Shown here: piece after piece, positions 17,113 to 25,638 of the stretch
Layout: every line of letters starts with the position of its first letter
Position numbering within the stretch: the first letter of the stretch is position 1
Origin: Comamonas aquatica NBRC 14918
Lineage (GTDB): Bacteria; Pseudomonadota; Gammaproteobacteria; Burkholderiales; Burkholderiaceae_C
NCBI RefSeq assembly: GCF_000739875.1
Contig: NZ_BBJR01000037.1
Location: 1 to 64,000, forward strand
DNA length: 64,000 nucleotides
Direction: 5' to 3'
The notes under the pieces: model-generated
The model's input: only the letters and a program-made list of their open reading frames with translations
What the model was told of the DNA's origin: nothing
The model's database searches: none
Position numbers and translations under genes: made by a program

Positions 17113-18188
17113 GACAGGAACCTCCGCATCGCCAAGCCGCAAGCCGTGAGGTACATGGAGGCATCCTGCTTCAGTCGGGACTGCAGCACGCCCGTCGACA
17201 GCTTCATGCCCTCGAAGGGGTTCAGCACATGGGCCTGCACGCCGGTTTGCGCCTGTACCGCCTCGGCCAAACCTGCCACCCCTGCTGTGCCGCCAAACAG
17301 CACCACATGCTGCACGCTGTGATAGGGCGTGCTGGTATAGAAGAACTGCAGGGCGCGCCCGATATCCTGGGCCAGGCTGCCAACAAAAGACTGAAGCACG
17401 GCCTGGGGATAATCCGCCGGCAAGTCACCCGTCCTTTTCTTCAGCTCCGCCTCTTCCACCGTCACCCCGTAGTGGCGCGCAATCATCTGGGTCAACTGCG
17501 CACCGCCAAATGCCTGCTCGCTATCGTGCAGAACCTCATCGTCACGCACGATTTGCAGGCTGACGTTACGGGCGCCAACCTTCACCAAGGCAATCAGCTC
17601 ACCGGCGCCGGCGTTCGGCAGCTTGGCAATCCAGCGCCCCGCTGCCAGACGCGAGGCATAGGACTCCACGTCCATCACCACCGGATTGAGCCCCACCAAA
17701 ACCGCCAAGTTGTTGCGCTCTTCCACCCGTTCCTTGCGTGTGGCCGCGAGCAGCACATCGACGTCGCTGGGGTTCTTCGCATTCGCGCCCACCACACAGA
17801 AATCCAGGCTCACTTCGTCCAACGGGAAAGGAATGTATTGGCTGGCCTCGGACTCGACCTGCACCTCCAGCTCCTGCTCGCTGAGGCTGCCCGGCAAAAT
17901 GATTCTTTTTGTAATAACAGCAGAATAAGGTAACGCAAGGGCCGTATTCTTGGCCCGCGTCCCGCTTTTCTTCAACAGGCGCCGCAGCGCGTCGGCCACT
18001 TCATCGAATTTTTCGATGTTGCCATCCACGATCCAGTCCACGTCCAAGGGCTCTGTCGCGCACCGCTCCAGCAACCACTCACCTTGACCGTCTTGATTCA
18101 GTTCGACCAGCTTGACAGCAGATGCACTGATGTCCAAGCCAATCAGCGGCGAGGGCTGGCGCCTAAATAGAGAACCTACAGATATCAA
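17109..18188 (-). CDS. pilM: Type IV pilus actin-like ATPase PilM
   Basis: 359 residues. The FtsA/actin-like fold shows the phosphate-1 motif LIGLDISASAVKLVEL at the N-terminus and the adenosine motif VVLFGGTAGVAGLAEAV near the C-terminus. It binds the PilN tail on the cytoplasmic side and helps couple the alignment complex to the motor. It is the first gene of pilMNOPQ and is transcribed away from the PBP1A gene across a 243-bp gap. Confidence 0.96.
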   Translation of the reverse strand: MISVGSLFRRQPSPLIGLDISASAVKLVELNQDGQGEWLLERCATEPLDVDWIVDGNIEKFDEVADALRRLLKKSGTRAKNTALALPYSAVITKRIILPGSLSEQELEVQVESEASQYIPFPLDEVSLDFCVVGANAKNPSDVDVLLAATRKERVEERNNLAVLVGLNPVVMDVESYASRLAAGRWIAKLPNAGAGELIALVKVGARNVSLQIVRDDEVLHDSEQAFGGAQLTQMIARHYGVTVEEAELKKRTGDLPADYPQAVLQSFVGSLAQDIGRALQFFYTSTPYHSVQHVVLFGGTAGVAGLAEAVQAQTGVQAHVLNPFEGMKLSTGVLQSRLKQDASMYLTACGLAMRRFLS

Positions 18189-18390
18189 GGGGCCCTCCCT
18201 TCCGGTTTCATTTTGAGATATAGAAATTAGCAGTTCGAGGCATGCTATCAGTAAGGATAGAAATCAACCAAGCCCTCCCCATAGCGGGCGGCTGCGCTAT
18301 CGTTGCCAAAAGTAGACGCTTTGGCGCTCACCGCGCCAGGAGCTCCGCAAGCTGCCTGGGCACCGTCACCGTTTCACCGCATTGAATCTT

Positions 18391-18409
18391 GACCATTTCT
18401 ATAATGGTC
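18391..18409 (+). promoter_or_regulatory. ponA -10 box inside a dyad
   Basis: A perfect TATAAT (18400-18405) lies 26 bp before the ponA ATG. It sits in an inverted repeat with arms GACCATT (18391-18397) and AATGGTC (18403-18409). No good -35 box is seen at 17 bp. The dyad could be an operator for ponA. The remainder of the 18189-18431 gap must also hold the pilM promoter, which I could not place. Confidence 0.5.
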
Positions 18410-18431
18410 TCCCCCTTTTGAGTGGAGCGTC

Positions 18432-20819
18432 ATGCCTACCTCTCCAGACTCTCGAGATAAGAGCACATCCCGTCCTCAGACCCCCCCACACGCACGCATG
18501 CACTGGCTGGTGCGTGCTTTTTTATGGCTGATTGGCCTGGCGGTCGCTGGCGCGCTGGCCTTGGCCATGGTGGTGGCCGTGGCCCTGGCGATGGCGTATC
18601 CCAACCTGCCGGACGTGTCCGAGCTGGCCGACTACCGCCCCAAGCTGCCGTTGCGCATCTACTCGGCCGAAGGTGCCCTGCTGGGAGAATTCGGCGAAGA
18701 GCGGCGCACGCTGACGCCCATCAACGACATCCCCAAGGTTATGGTGGATGCGGTCTTGGCGATTGAGGACACCCGCTTCTTCGAGCATGGCGGCGTGGAT
18801 TACAAGGGCATGCTGCGTGCGGCCCTGGCCAACCTCGGCAAGGTCAAGAGCCAGGGCGCATCGACCATCACCATGCAAGTGGCCCGCAACGTGTACCTGT
18901 CTTCCGAGAAGACGTACACGCGCAAGATCTATGAAATCCTGCTGACCTTCAAGCTGGAACACTTGCTGACCAAGGAAAAGATTCTCGAGATCTACATGAA
19001 CCAGATCTTCCTGGGTCACCGGGCCTACGGTTTTGCGGCGGCCAGCGAGGTCTACTTCGGCAAGCCCCTCAAGGATGTCTCGATCGCCGAGGCTGCAATG
19101 CTGGCCGGGCTGCCCAAAGCCCCCTCGGCTTACAACCCCATCAGCAACCCCAAGCGTGCTCGCATTCGCCAGCTCTACATCATCGACCGCATGGAAGAGA
19201 ACGGCTTCATCACGCCCGATCAGGCACGCCTGGCGCGTGAGGAGCCACTGCAACTGCGCAACGCCAACCACAACGTGGGCGTGAACGCGGACTACGTGGC
19301 CGAAATGGCCCGCCAGCTGGTCTATGCCCAGTACGGTGACGATGCCTACACACGCGGACTGAATGTCTACACCACCCTGAACGCAGGGGAGCAGGAGGTG
19401 GCCTATGCCGCACTGCGCAAGGGCATCATGGACTACGAACGGCGCCAGCGTTACCGCGGCCCCGAAAAGTTCATTGCCTTGCCCAGCGATGCCCAGGCGC
19501 TGGAAGATGTGATCGACGACACCCTGGCCCAGCACCCCGACAACGGGGATGTGCTGGCCGCCGTGGTGCTGGAGGCCTCGACCAAGTCGATGACCGTGCA
19601 ACGCCCTGACGGCGAGAAGATCGTCATCACCGGGGACGGGCTGAAGCCCGTGGAATCGGGCTTGAGTGACAAGGCGGCCCCCAACATCAAGATCCGCCCG
19701 GGTGCCGTGATCCGGGTGATCGAAACCGGCAAAGGCAAGTGGTCGGCCACACAGCTGCCTGAAGTGGAAGGCGCGTTTGTCGCGGTCGACCCTCGCACCG
19801 GCGCCATCCGCGCGCTGGTCGGTGGGTTTGACTTCCAGAAGAACAAGTTCAACCACGTCACCCAGGCATGGCGCCAGCCCGGCTCGTCCTTCAAGCCTTT
19901 CCTGTACTCGGCGGCCCTGGAGAAGGGTGTGGGCCCTGCCACCCTGGTTAATGACGCGCCCATGTTCTTCGGCGCCAACGTCACCGGCGGCCAGCCATGG
20001 GAGCCGCGCAACTACGACGGTAAGTTCGAAGGCCCGATGCCCCTGCGCACGGCCCTGGCCAAATCGCGCAATATCCCGTCGATTCGCGTGCTGGAGTTCA
20101 CCACGCCACAGTTCGGCCAACAATGGATCACCCGGTTCGGGTTCGACGCCAGCCGCCATCCTGCCTACCTGACGATGGCCCTGGGTGCCGGCTCGGTCAC
20201 CCCGATGCAGATGGCCACCGCGTTCTCGGTGTTTGCCAATGGTGGCTACCGCATCAACCCCTGGCTGATCTCCAAAATCACGGACCACAAGGGCAAGGTG
20301 CTGTCGGCCTACACCCCCAAGCCTCTGGAAGAGCAGCCACAGGCCATCGACGCACGCAATGCCTTCATCATGAACAGCATGCTGCAAACCGTGGCCAAAT
20401 CCGGCACGGCGGCGCGCGCGCAGGCCACGCTGAAGCGCCCGGACATCTATGGCAAGACCGGCACCACCAACGATGCGGTCGATGCCTGGTTTGCCGGCTT
20501 CCAGCCCACGCTGACCGCGATCACATGGATTGGCTACGACACCCCGCGCAACCTGGGTTCACGCGAAACCGGTGGCGGCCTCAGCCTGCCGATCTGGATC
20601 AGCTTCATGCAGCACGCGCTCAAGGACGTGCCGGTTGCCACCTACCCCGTGCCTCCGGGGGTGGTGAACATGGGGGGTGAATGGTTCTACGAGGAATATG
20701 CTGGCGGCACCGGCGTGACCGCGCTGGGCATGAACCCCGGGTACTTCAACCCCGATCAGCCCACGGAAGCTCCTCCGCAAGAAGAGCGCAGCCGCATCCT
20801 GGACCTGTTCCGCAACTGA
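18432..20819 (+). CDS. mrcA: Penicillin-binding protein 1A (bifunctional peptidoglycan synthase)
   Basis: 795 residues. After a cytoplasmic tail and one membrane helix (about 25-50) comes the GT51 glycosyltransferase domain (AIEDTRFFEHGGVD with the catalytic Glu, then GASTITMQVARN). An OB-like insert and the transpeptidase domain follow, with the active Ser in GSSFKPF, the SxN motif KSRNIPS and KTGTTNDAVDAWF. It polymerises and cross-links peptidoglycan at the inner membrane. Divergence from pilMNOPQ is the usual order. A strong terminator follows. Confidence 0.97.
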   Translation: MPTSPDSRDKSTSRPQTPPHARMHWLVRAFLWLIGLAVAGALALAMVVAVALAMAYPNLPDVSELADYRPKLPLRIYSAEGALLGEFGEERRTLTPINDIPKVMVDAVLAIEDTRFFEHGGVDYKGMLRAALANLGKVKSQGASTITMQVARNVYLSSEKTYTRKIYEILLTFKLEHLLTKEKILEIYMNQIFLGHRAYGFAAASEVYFGKPLKDVSIAEAAMLAGLPKAPSAYNPISNPKRARIRQLYIIDRMEENGFITPDQARLAREEPLQLRNANHNVGVNADYVAEMARQLVYAQYGDDAYTRGLNVYTTLNAGEQEVAYAALRKGIMDYERRQRYRGPEKFIALPSDAQALEDVIDDTLAQHPDNGDVLAAVVLEASTKSMTVQRPDGEKIVITGDGLKPVESGLSDKAAPNIKIRPGAVIRVIETGKGKWSATQLPEVEGAFVAVDPRTGAIRALVGGFDFQKNKFNHVTQAWRQPGSSFKPFLYSAALEKGVGPATLVNDAPMFFGANVTGGQPWEPRNYDGKFEGPMPLRTALAKSRNIPSIRVLEFTTPQFGQQWITRFGFDASRHPAYLTMALGAGSVTPMQMATAFSVFANGGYRINPWLISKITDHKGKVLSAYTPKPLEEQPQAIDARNAFIMNSMLQTVAKSGTAARAQATLKRPDIYGKTGTTNDAVDAWFAGFQPTLTAITWIGYDTPRNLGSRETGGGLSLPIWISFMQHALKDVPVATYPVPPGVVNMGGEWFYEEYAGGTGVTALGMNPGYFNPDQPTEAPPQEERSRILDLFRN

Positions 20820-20828
20820 TGCGCCCAC

Positions 20829-20862
20829 AAAAAAGCCCGGTGGTCACCCACCGGGCTTTTTT
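20829..20862. terminator. Bidirectional terminator between mrcA and cyaY
   Basis: Arms GCCCGGTGG and CCACCGGGC enclose TCAC, flanked by A6 and T6, so it works for both converging genes. Confidence 0.92.
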
Positions 20863-20894
20863 CATTCGCGGGTTTGGCGATCGCCCGCCAGCCG

Positions 20895-21233
20895 TCAGAC
20901 CGTCTTGGCGGTGAATGCCAGAGCCAGCCCCGACTGGGCGCTGGCAAAACGGCTCAGGTTGTCAAAAAACTCCCCGCCGCCCTTGGTGTCCTGCCAGTGC
21001 TGGCCATCGAACTTGTAGTGAAAGCCGCCGGCCTTGGCCGCCATCCAGATTTCATGCAACGGCTTTTGCTGGTTGATCACGATCTGCGTGCGGTTGGCAA
21101 ACACCAAGGTCACCATCCCCCCCACGCGCTGGGCATCAATGTCCGCGTCGGTCTCATCGTTGAGCCGATCGCACGACTGCTCCACGGCCAGCAGCAACTG
21201 CTCGGCTCTGTCTAAATATTCAAGGTCGGTCAT
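20895..21233 (-). CDS. cyaY: Iron-sulfur cluster assembly protein CyaY (frataxin)
   Basis: 112 residues. The opening [14 protein letters not shown] and its acidic first helix, the [17 protein letters not shown] strand and the tryptophan-containing [13 protein letters not shown] are frataxin marks. It binds iron and modulates IscS-driven Fe-S cluster synthesis in the cytosol. The frame extends to 21263, but the ATG at 21233 gives the family start. Only 12 bases separate its start codon from that of the divergent lptM gene. Confidence 0.93.
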   Translation of the reverse strand: MTDLEYLDRAEQLLLAVEQSCDRLNDETDADIDAQRVGGMVTLVFANRTQIVINQQKPLHEIWMAAKAGGFHYKFDGQHWQDTKGGGEFFDNLSRFASAQSGLALAFTAKTV

Positions 21234-21245
21234 TACAATCCACTC

Positions 21246-21443
21246 ATGTTGAATGCTCCCCAAATTCTAGTCAGGTGCATTGCCCTTGCCGTTTGTACGG
21301 CGGCCTTGGCAGCCTGCGGCCAGCGCGGACCTTTATACCTGCCCACCGACCCCGCGGCCCAAGGGCGTGCCTCCCTGCCAGATACGGTGCTGCCGAACAC
21401 CCCGGCGCCGGGCACCACCCCGCCACCTGCCCCGGCCCGCTGA
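21246..21443 (+). CDS. lptM: LptM-like small lipoprotein (YifL family)
   Basis: 65 residues. A short signal sequence ends in the lipobox LAAC at residues 21-24, followed directly by the diagnostic [10 protein letters not shown], then a Pro-rich tail. LptM helps the LptDE LPS translocon mature by mimicking LPS binding. In many proteobacteria lptM lies between cyaY and lysA; here lysA is absent downstream and an unrelated gene follows. Confidence 0.88.
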   Translation: MLNAPQILVRCIALAVCTAALAACGQRGPLYLPTDPAAQGRASLPDTVLPNTPAPGTTPPPAPAR

Positions 21444-21572
21444 ACCTGCGGCGGCTGGGCGAGGGTCTGCACCCACCGGCCGGGTGCGCAGCACACGGTG
21501 GATTGCGCTTGATCAAGCGCTGGCCGGGCCACGTCTCCTACAGTGGGCCCTTTTTCCGCATCGACCCTGCAG

Positions 21573-22403
21573 ATGGCCATCGAACTCTACCGTGACAAGA
21601 CCCACGCTTGCCTGATGTTCACCGACCTCATGGAGGAAGATGGGCAGGCCGTGCAGTGCAACCAGTTCCTGATCGTCGACCATGGCACTGGCGCCATCAT
21701 CGACCCCGGCGGCAACCTGGCCTTCAACGAACTGTTCATGGGCATGACACGGCACTTTGCGCCGCAAAAGCTCTCCTACGTCATCGCCTCCCACGCCGAC
21801 CCCGACATCATCGCGTCGCTGGACCGCTGGATGAGCAGCACCAAGGCCGCCCTGGTCATCTCGCGCGTCTGGGAACGCTTCGCGCCGCACTTCACCAAAG
21901 TGGGCAAGACCGAAGACCGCGTGATCGGGGTGCCGGACAGCGGCGGCCGCCTGCCGCTGGGGCGCACCGAACTGCTGCTGCTGCCGGCGCACTTCATGCA
22001 CTCCGAGGGCAACTTCCACTTCTACGACCCGATCAGCCGCATCCTCTTCACCGGCGACCTGGCGGTGTCCATGACCACCGGGGCCGAGGCACGCAAACCC
22101 GTGGTTCACATGCCCAGCCACATCCCGCGCATGGAAGCCTTCCACCGCCGCTACATGGTGTCCAACAAGATCCTGCGCCTGTGGGCCCAGATGGCCCGCC
22201 AACTGGACGTGCAGATGCTGGTGCCCCAGCACGGTGCCCCCATCATCGGCAAGCGGGCGATCGATGACTTTTACTGCTGGATTGAAAACCTGGAGTGCGG
22301 CATCGACCTGTTCGGTGCGCAGCACTACCAGATCCCCTCGGCCCAGATCGATCCCGTCACCCGGCAGATGCGCACGGGCCAGCCGGCTGTGACCACGCCC
22401 TGA
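21573..22403 (+). CDS. Metallo-beta-lactamase-fold protein of the oxygen-binding di-iron (ODP/FDP-like) type
   Basis: 276 residues from the ATG at 21573; an in-frame GTG at 21543 is also possible. The metal ligands follow the flavodiiron order: SHADPDI (H-x-D-x-D), then the His in LPAHFMHSEGN, the Asp in LFTGDLAVS and the His in VPQHGAPI. There is no fused flavodoxin domain. Related ODP proteins bind O2 at a di-iron site and act as sensors or reductases. The function here is not known. Confidence 0.82.
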   Translation: MAIELYRDKTHACLMFTDLMEEDGQAVQCNQFLIVDHGTGAIIDPGGNLAFNELFMGMTRHFAPQKLSYVIASHADPDIIASLDRWMSSTKAALVISRVWERFAPHFTKVGKTEDRVIGVPDSGGRLPLGRTELLLLPAHFMHSEGNFHFYDPISRILFTGDLAVSMTTGAEARKPVVHMPSHIPRMEAFHRRYMVSNKILRLWAQMARQLDVQMLVPQHGAPIIGKRAIDDFYCWIENLECGIDLFGAQHYQIPSAQIDPVTRQMRTGQPAVTTP

Positions 22404-22461
22404 GCTCCGCCGCCGGCGCATGGTGGCTGACCGGTATCCCCCACCGGCGCCGATAGGGATA

Positions 22462-23001
22462 ATGCAGCACATGGCACTCTTGGCTGAAGGCATCCTCAAG
22501 CTGCACTGGGACCAGACGGTCCCGGTCAACATTGCGCACATCGTCAAAAGCATGGGCGTGCGCCTGTCGCTGGAAGACAGCGTGCCCTGCAGTGCCCGCC
22601 TGTCCATCACCGCGGGCAACCAGGCCCAGTTGCAGCTGTCACGCCAGCTGCCCCACCTACACCAGCGCTATGTGGTGGCCCACGCCCTGGCGCACGTGGC
22701 CCTGCACCACCTGCGCCCCGGCATGCAGCGCGAGCTGCACCTGTCCGAGGATTTCCGGCTGGATTTCGGTGTGCCCCACAACCTGGAAGCCAACGACTTT
22801 GCCCTGCGCCTGCTGATGCCCGAGCCGGCGTTGCGCTACGCCGTCGAGCAGATGCAGGCGCGCAGCATGGGCGAGCTGGAGCATGTGTTCGCCGTACCGG
22901 CCCTGTTCATCAAGCAGCGCCTGAGCGAGCTGGGCATGGAGCTGCCACGCGCCCAGCCGCGTGCGCGCCGCAGCACCCGCCCGCTGGTACAAGACGTCTG
23001 A
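22462..23001 (+). CDS. ImmA/IrrE-like protein with an altered HExxH motif (HALAH)
   Basis: 180 residues. The fold-defining blocks of the ImmA/IrrE (DUF955) peptidase family are visible: the recognisable RYVVAHALAHVALHH and the downstream EANDFALRLLMP, which normally supplies the third zinc ligand. The catalytic Glu of HExxH is replaced by Ala (GCC codon at about 22684), so peptidase activity is doubtful although both His remain. The C-terminal tail is basic. It follows the MBL-fold gene by 58 bp on the same strand. The ATG at 22462 is chosen for its AGGGATA context; ATG 22471 is also possible. It could be a regulator or an inactive relative. Confidence 0.75.
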   Translation: MQHMALLAEGILKLHWDQTVPVNIAHIVKSMGVRLSLEDSVPCSARLSITAGNQAQLQLSRQLPHLHQRYVVAHALAHVALHHLRPGMQRELHLSEDFRLDFGVPHNLEANDFALRLLMPEPALRYAVEQMQARSMGELEHVFAVPALFIKQRLSELGMELPRAQPRARRSTRPLVQDV

Positions 23002-23057
23002 ACGGCGGTGGCCCCCTGGCCGCGCAGCGCCCAGGGCGGTACCCCACCCGACGCACA

Positions 23058-24188
23058 TCAGGCCAGCGCGCGCTGGATCAGGATCTTCTGCACATCGCTG
23101 GTGCCTTCGTAGATCTGGCACACGCGCACATCGCGGTAGATGCGCTCGACCGGGAAGTCGCTGACCACGCCGTAGCCGCCCAGGGTCTGGATGGCGGCGC
23201 TGCACACGCGCTCGGCCATCTCGCTGGCGAACAGTTTGGCCATCGCCGCCTCCTTCAGGCAGGGCAGGCCGGCATCGCGCAGGCTGGCCGCATGCCAGAT
23301 CAGCTGGCGTGCCGCCTCGATCTGCGTGGCGCAGTCGGCCAGCCGGAATCCCACGGCCTGGTGGTTGAAGATGGGCTGGCCAAAGCTCTCGCGCTCCTTG
23401 GCGTACTGCAGCGCGCACTCGAAGGCGGCGCGCGCCATGCCCACGCTTTGGGCGGCGATGCCGATGCGCCCGCCTTCCAGCGCGCTCAGCGCAATCTTGT
23501 AGCCCTCGCCTTCGGCGCCGATCAGGTTGGTGGCGGGGATGCGGCACTGGTCAAAATTGATCTGCGCCGTGTCGCTGCTGTGCTGGCCCAGCTTGTCCTC
23601 CAGCCGCGCCACCACATAGCCAGGGGTGTGGGTGGGCACCAGGAAGGCGCTCATGCCCTTCTTGCCCGCAGCCTTGTCGGTCACGGCGATCACGATCGCC
23701 ACATCGCCGTTCTTGCCACTGGTGATGAACTGCTTGACGCCCTGGATGACGTAATCGCCGCCATCGCGGGTGGCCGTGGTGCGCAGCGCCGAGGCGTCCG
23801 AGCCGACATGCGGCTCCGTCAGGCAGAAGGCGCCCAGCATGTCGCCCTGCGCCAGCGGCTTGAGCCATTGCTGCTTTTGCGCCTCGCTGCCATAGCGCAT
23901 CAGGATGGCGTTGACCGGGCAGTTGGTCACGCTGATCACGGTGCTGGTGCCGCCATCACCGGCGGCGATCTCTTCCAGCACCACGGCCAGGCTCACATAG
24001 TCCAGGCCGGCGCCGCCGTACGACTCGGGCACGCAGATGCCGTAGCAGCCCAGCGCCGCCAGGCCGCGGTGCACGTCCTGGGGGAAATGGTGTTCCTTGT
24101 CCCAGCGCGCGGCGTGGGGGGTGATCTGCTCCTGCACAAAGCTGCGCAGGGCCTCGCGGATCATTTGCTGGTCTTCGGTCAGCAGCAT
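23058..24188 (-). CDS. Acyl-CoA dehydrogenase (short/branched-chain type)
   Basis: 376 residues, full length. The FAD-binding stretch FCLTEPHVGSDA, the substrate-loop region GGRIGIAAQSVGMARAAFE and the catalytic Glu in CQIYEGTSDVQKILI are present. It oxidises a short or branched acyl-CoA to the enoyl-CoA and passes electrons to ETF. The exact substrate is not readable from sequence. A dispersed repeat lies between it and the SDR gene upstream. Confidence 0.93.
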   Translation of the reverse strand: MLLTEDQQMIREALRSFVQEQITPHAARWDKEHHFPQDVHRGLAALGCYGICVPESYGGAGLDYVSLAVVLEEIAAGDGGTSTVISVTNCPVNAILMRYGSEAQKQQWLKPLAQGDMLGAFCLTEPHVGSDASALRTTATRDGGDYVIQGVKQFITSGKNGDVAIVIAVTDKAAGKKGMSAFLVPTHTPGYVVARLEDKLGQHSSDTAQINFDQCRIPATNLIGAEGEGYKIALSALEGGRIGIAAQSVGMARAAFECALQYAKERESFGQPIFNHQAVGFRLADCATQIEAARQLIWHAASLRDAGLPCLKEAAMAKLFASEMAERVCSAAIQTLGGYGVVSDFPVERIYRDVRVCQIYEGTSDVQKILIQRALA

Positions 24189-24215
24189 GGGGGTGTCTCC
24201 TTGGTTTTATATCAA

Positions 24216-24302
24216 TAAGAGCTGCCAGCGCAGGTGCTTGCTTGGTTTCAATACTTAAAGTATTTGAAGTGCTTGTCTATCCTGCGCTGCCAGCTATGCT
24301 TT
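24216..24302. repeat. Dispersed palindromic repeat, copy 3 (best preserved)
   Basis: Left arm AGCTGCCAGCGCAGG (24220-24234) and right arm CCTGCGCTGCCAGCT (24281-24295) are reverse complements at 14 of 15 bases. The centre holds a second dyad, AATACT-TAA-AGTATT (24250-24264). It fills the gap between the SDR stop and the acyl-CoA dehydrogenase start and probably folds in the transcript. Confidence 0.8.
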
Positions 24303-24303
24303 T

Positions 24304-24966
24304 TCAGCCCTTGCAGCGCTCGCCGTTGTAGCGCAGCAGACCGCCCCGGTCTTCCAGGGTCAGCTGGTCGACCGTGTCCAGCATGCCCTGCACGCTGGTC
24401 TCGACCGTGATCGGTGCGGCGGCGCCGCCCATCTCGGTCTGCACCCAGCCCGGGTCCATGGCGATCACCGTGGCACCGGGCCACTGCGGCTGGGCGCTGG
24501 CCACCACCATGTTCACCGCCGCCTTGCTGACGCGGTACAGCCAGGCATCCGCGTCGGCCAGCGACAGACGCGACATCTCGCTACTGATGCAAACCATGGT
24601 GCCGCCGGCGGCCTCCACACAGGGCATGACCTGGGGCAGCACCTGCATGGCGCCCAGCACATTGGTGTGCATGACGCGGTCAAACTGTTCCTGGGTGGGC
24701 GGGTGGGCGGCCGTGCCGGCATCCCACACCCCGGCCACATACCAGGCGCAGTCGATCTCCTGGCCGTCCAGCTGCCAGGCCAGGCCGCTGACGCTGGCGG
24801 GATCGGCCACGTCCACCACCAGCACCTCGGCGCCCTCGGCCCGCAGGGCCTCCCCATCCGCACGCTGGCGCACGGTGGCGATCACGCGGTCGCCGCGCGC
24901 CACACAGGCCCGCACCAGACCACGGCCAATGCCGCGCGAAGCCCCCATCACCAAAATCACTGCCAT
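24304..24966 (-). CDS. Short-chain dehydrogenase/reductase
   Basis: 220 residues. The Rossmann motif TGxxxGIG appears as MGASRGIGRG, and the downstream Ser-Tyr-Lys set reads CISSEMS then YRVSKAAVN, with NAG-type support less clear. The substrate is unknown. The start at 24966 has AAGGGAG before it; an in-frame GTG at 24990 lacks a site. It follows the PNPOx-like gene on the same strand. Confidence 0.88.
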   Translation of the reverse strand: MAVILVMGASRGIGRGLVRACVARGDRVIATVRQRADGEALRAEGAEVLVVDVADPASVSGLAWQLDGQEIDCAWYVAGVWDAGTAAHPPTQEQFDRVMHTNVLGAMQVLPQVMPCVEAAGGTMVCISSEMSRLSLADADAWLYRVSKAAVNMVVASAQPQWPGATVIAMDPGWVQTEMGGAAAPITVETSVQGMLDTVDQLTLEDRGGLLRYNGERCKG

Positions 24967-25011
24967 ACCACTCCCTTTCGCTGGGTTCACGGCCGCACAC
25001 GGCGGACCGGT

Positions 25012-25638
25012 TCAATGCTGTGTGCGCTCCGCCGCAATCTGCTGCTGGTAGCGCTGCTCCATCGCCGCCTGGCTTTCCGGCGGGGTGTCCAGCCCGATCT
25101 GCGCGTGGATCATCTGGTTCATGCTGGGCAGGGCCGAGCGCTCCACCTGCGCTTCGGCCTGCCACAGGCGCGAACGCATCAGCGCCTTGGCGCAGTGCAG
25201 ATAGGCTTCGCGCACCTGTACCTCGATCACCAGCTTGGGGGTGAAGTGCGCGCCGGCGAAATGCCCGGTCCAGGCCGGCTCATCGCGCAGCCGGGCTGTG
25301 CCATTGATGCGCAGGGTTTCGTTCACCCCGGGCACCATGAACAGCAGGCCGATGCGCGGGTCATGCAGCAGGTTGCGCAGGCTGTCCAGTCGGTTGTTGC
25401 CACCGGCATCGGGGATCCACAGGGTCTGGGCATCGTGCACGTGCACAAATCCCGGCGCGCCGCCGCGGGGCGACGCGTCCATCAGTGCCCCGGCACCGCC
25501 GCCGGTGGCCAGCACGCACAACGGCGACAGCGCGATGAAGCGCTGGCAATGCGCATCCAGCGCAGCCTGCTGCTTGCGCAGGGCCCGCTCGGCCGGCATG
25601 GCGTACAACTGGCGCAACTGGTCTTCGCCGGTGATCAT
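25012..25638 (-). CDS. Pyridoxamine 5'-phosphate oxidase-like FMN-binding protein
   Basis: 208 residues. The split-barrel blocks CVLATGGGAGALMDASPRGG, DSLRNLLHDPRIGLLFMVPG and ETLRINGTARL are typical of the MSMEG_1061-like PNPOx family, which bind FMN or F420 and are mostly uncharacterised. The start is at 25638, where GAGGAGGTCGC precedes the ATG and the ATG overlaps the stop of the upstream gene. Confidence 0.87.
   Translation of the reverse strand: MITGEDQLRQLYAMPAERALRKQQAALDAHCQRFIALSPLCVLATGGGAGALMDASPRGGAPGFVHVHDAQTLWIPDAGGNNRLDSLRNLLHDPRIGLLFMVPGVNETLRINGTARLRDEPAWTGHFAGAHFTPKLVIEVQVREAYLHCAKALMRSRLWQAEAQVERSALPSMNQMIHAQIGLDTPPESQAAMEQRYQQQIAAERTQH

Noticed and set aside
18522-20387. 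Minus-strand 621-codon frame opposite mrcA
   Set aside because: Antisense shadow of PBP1A; His/Gln-rich, no ribosome site or family similarity.
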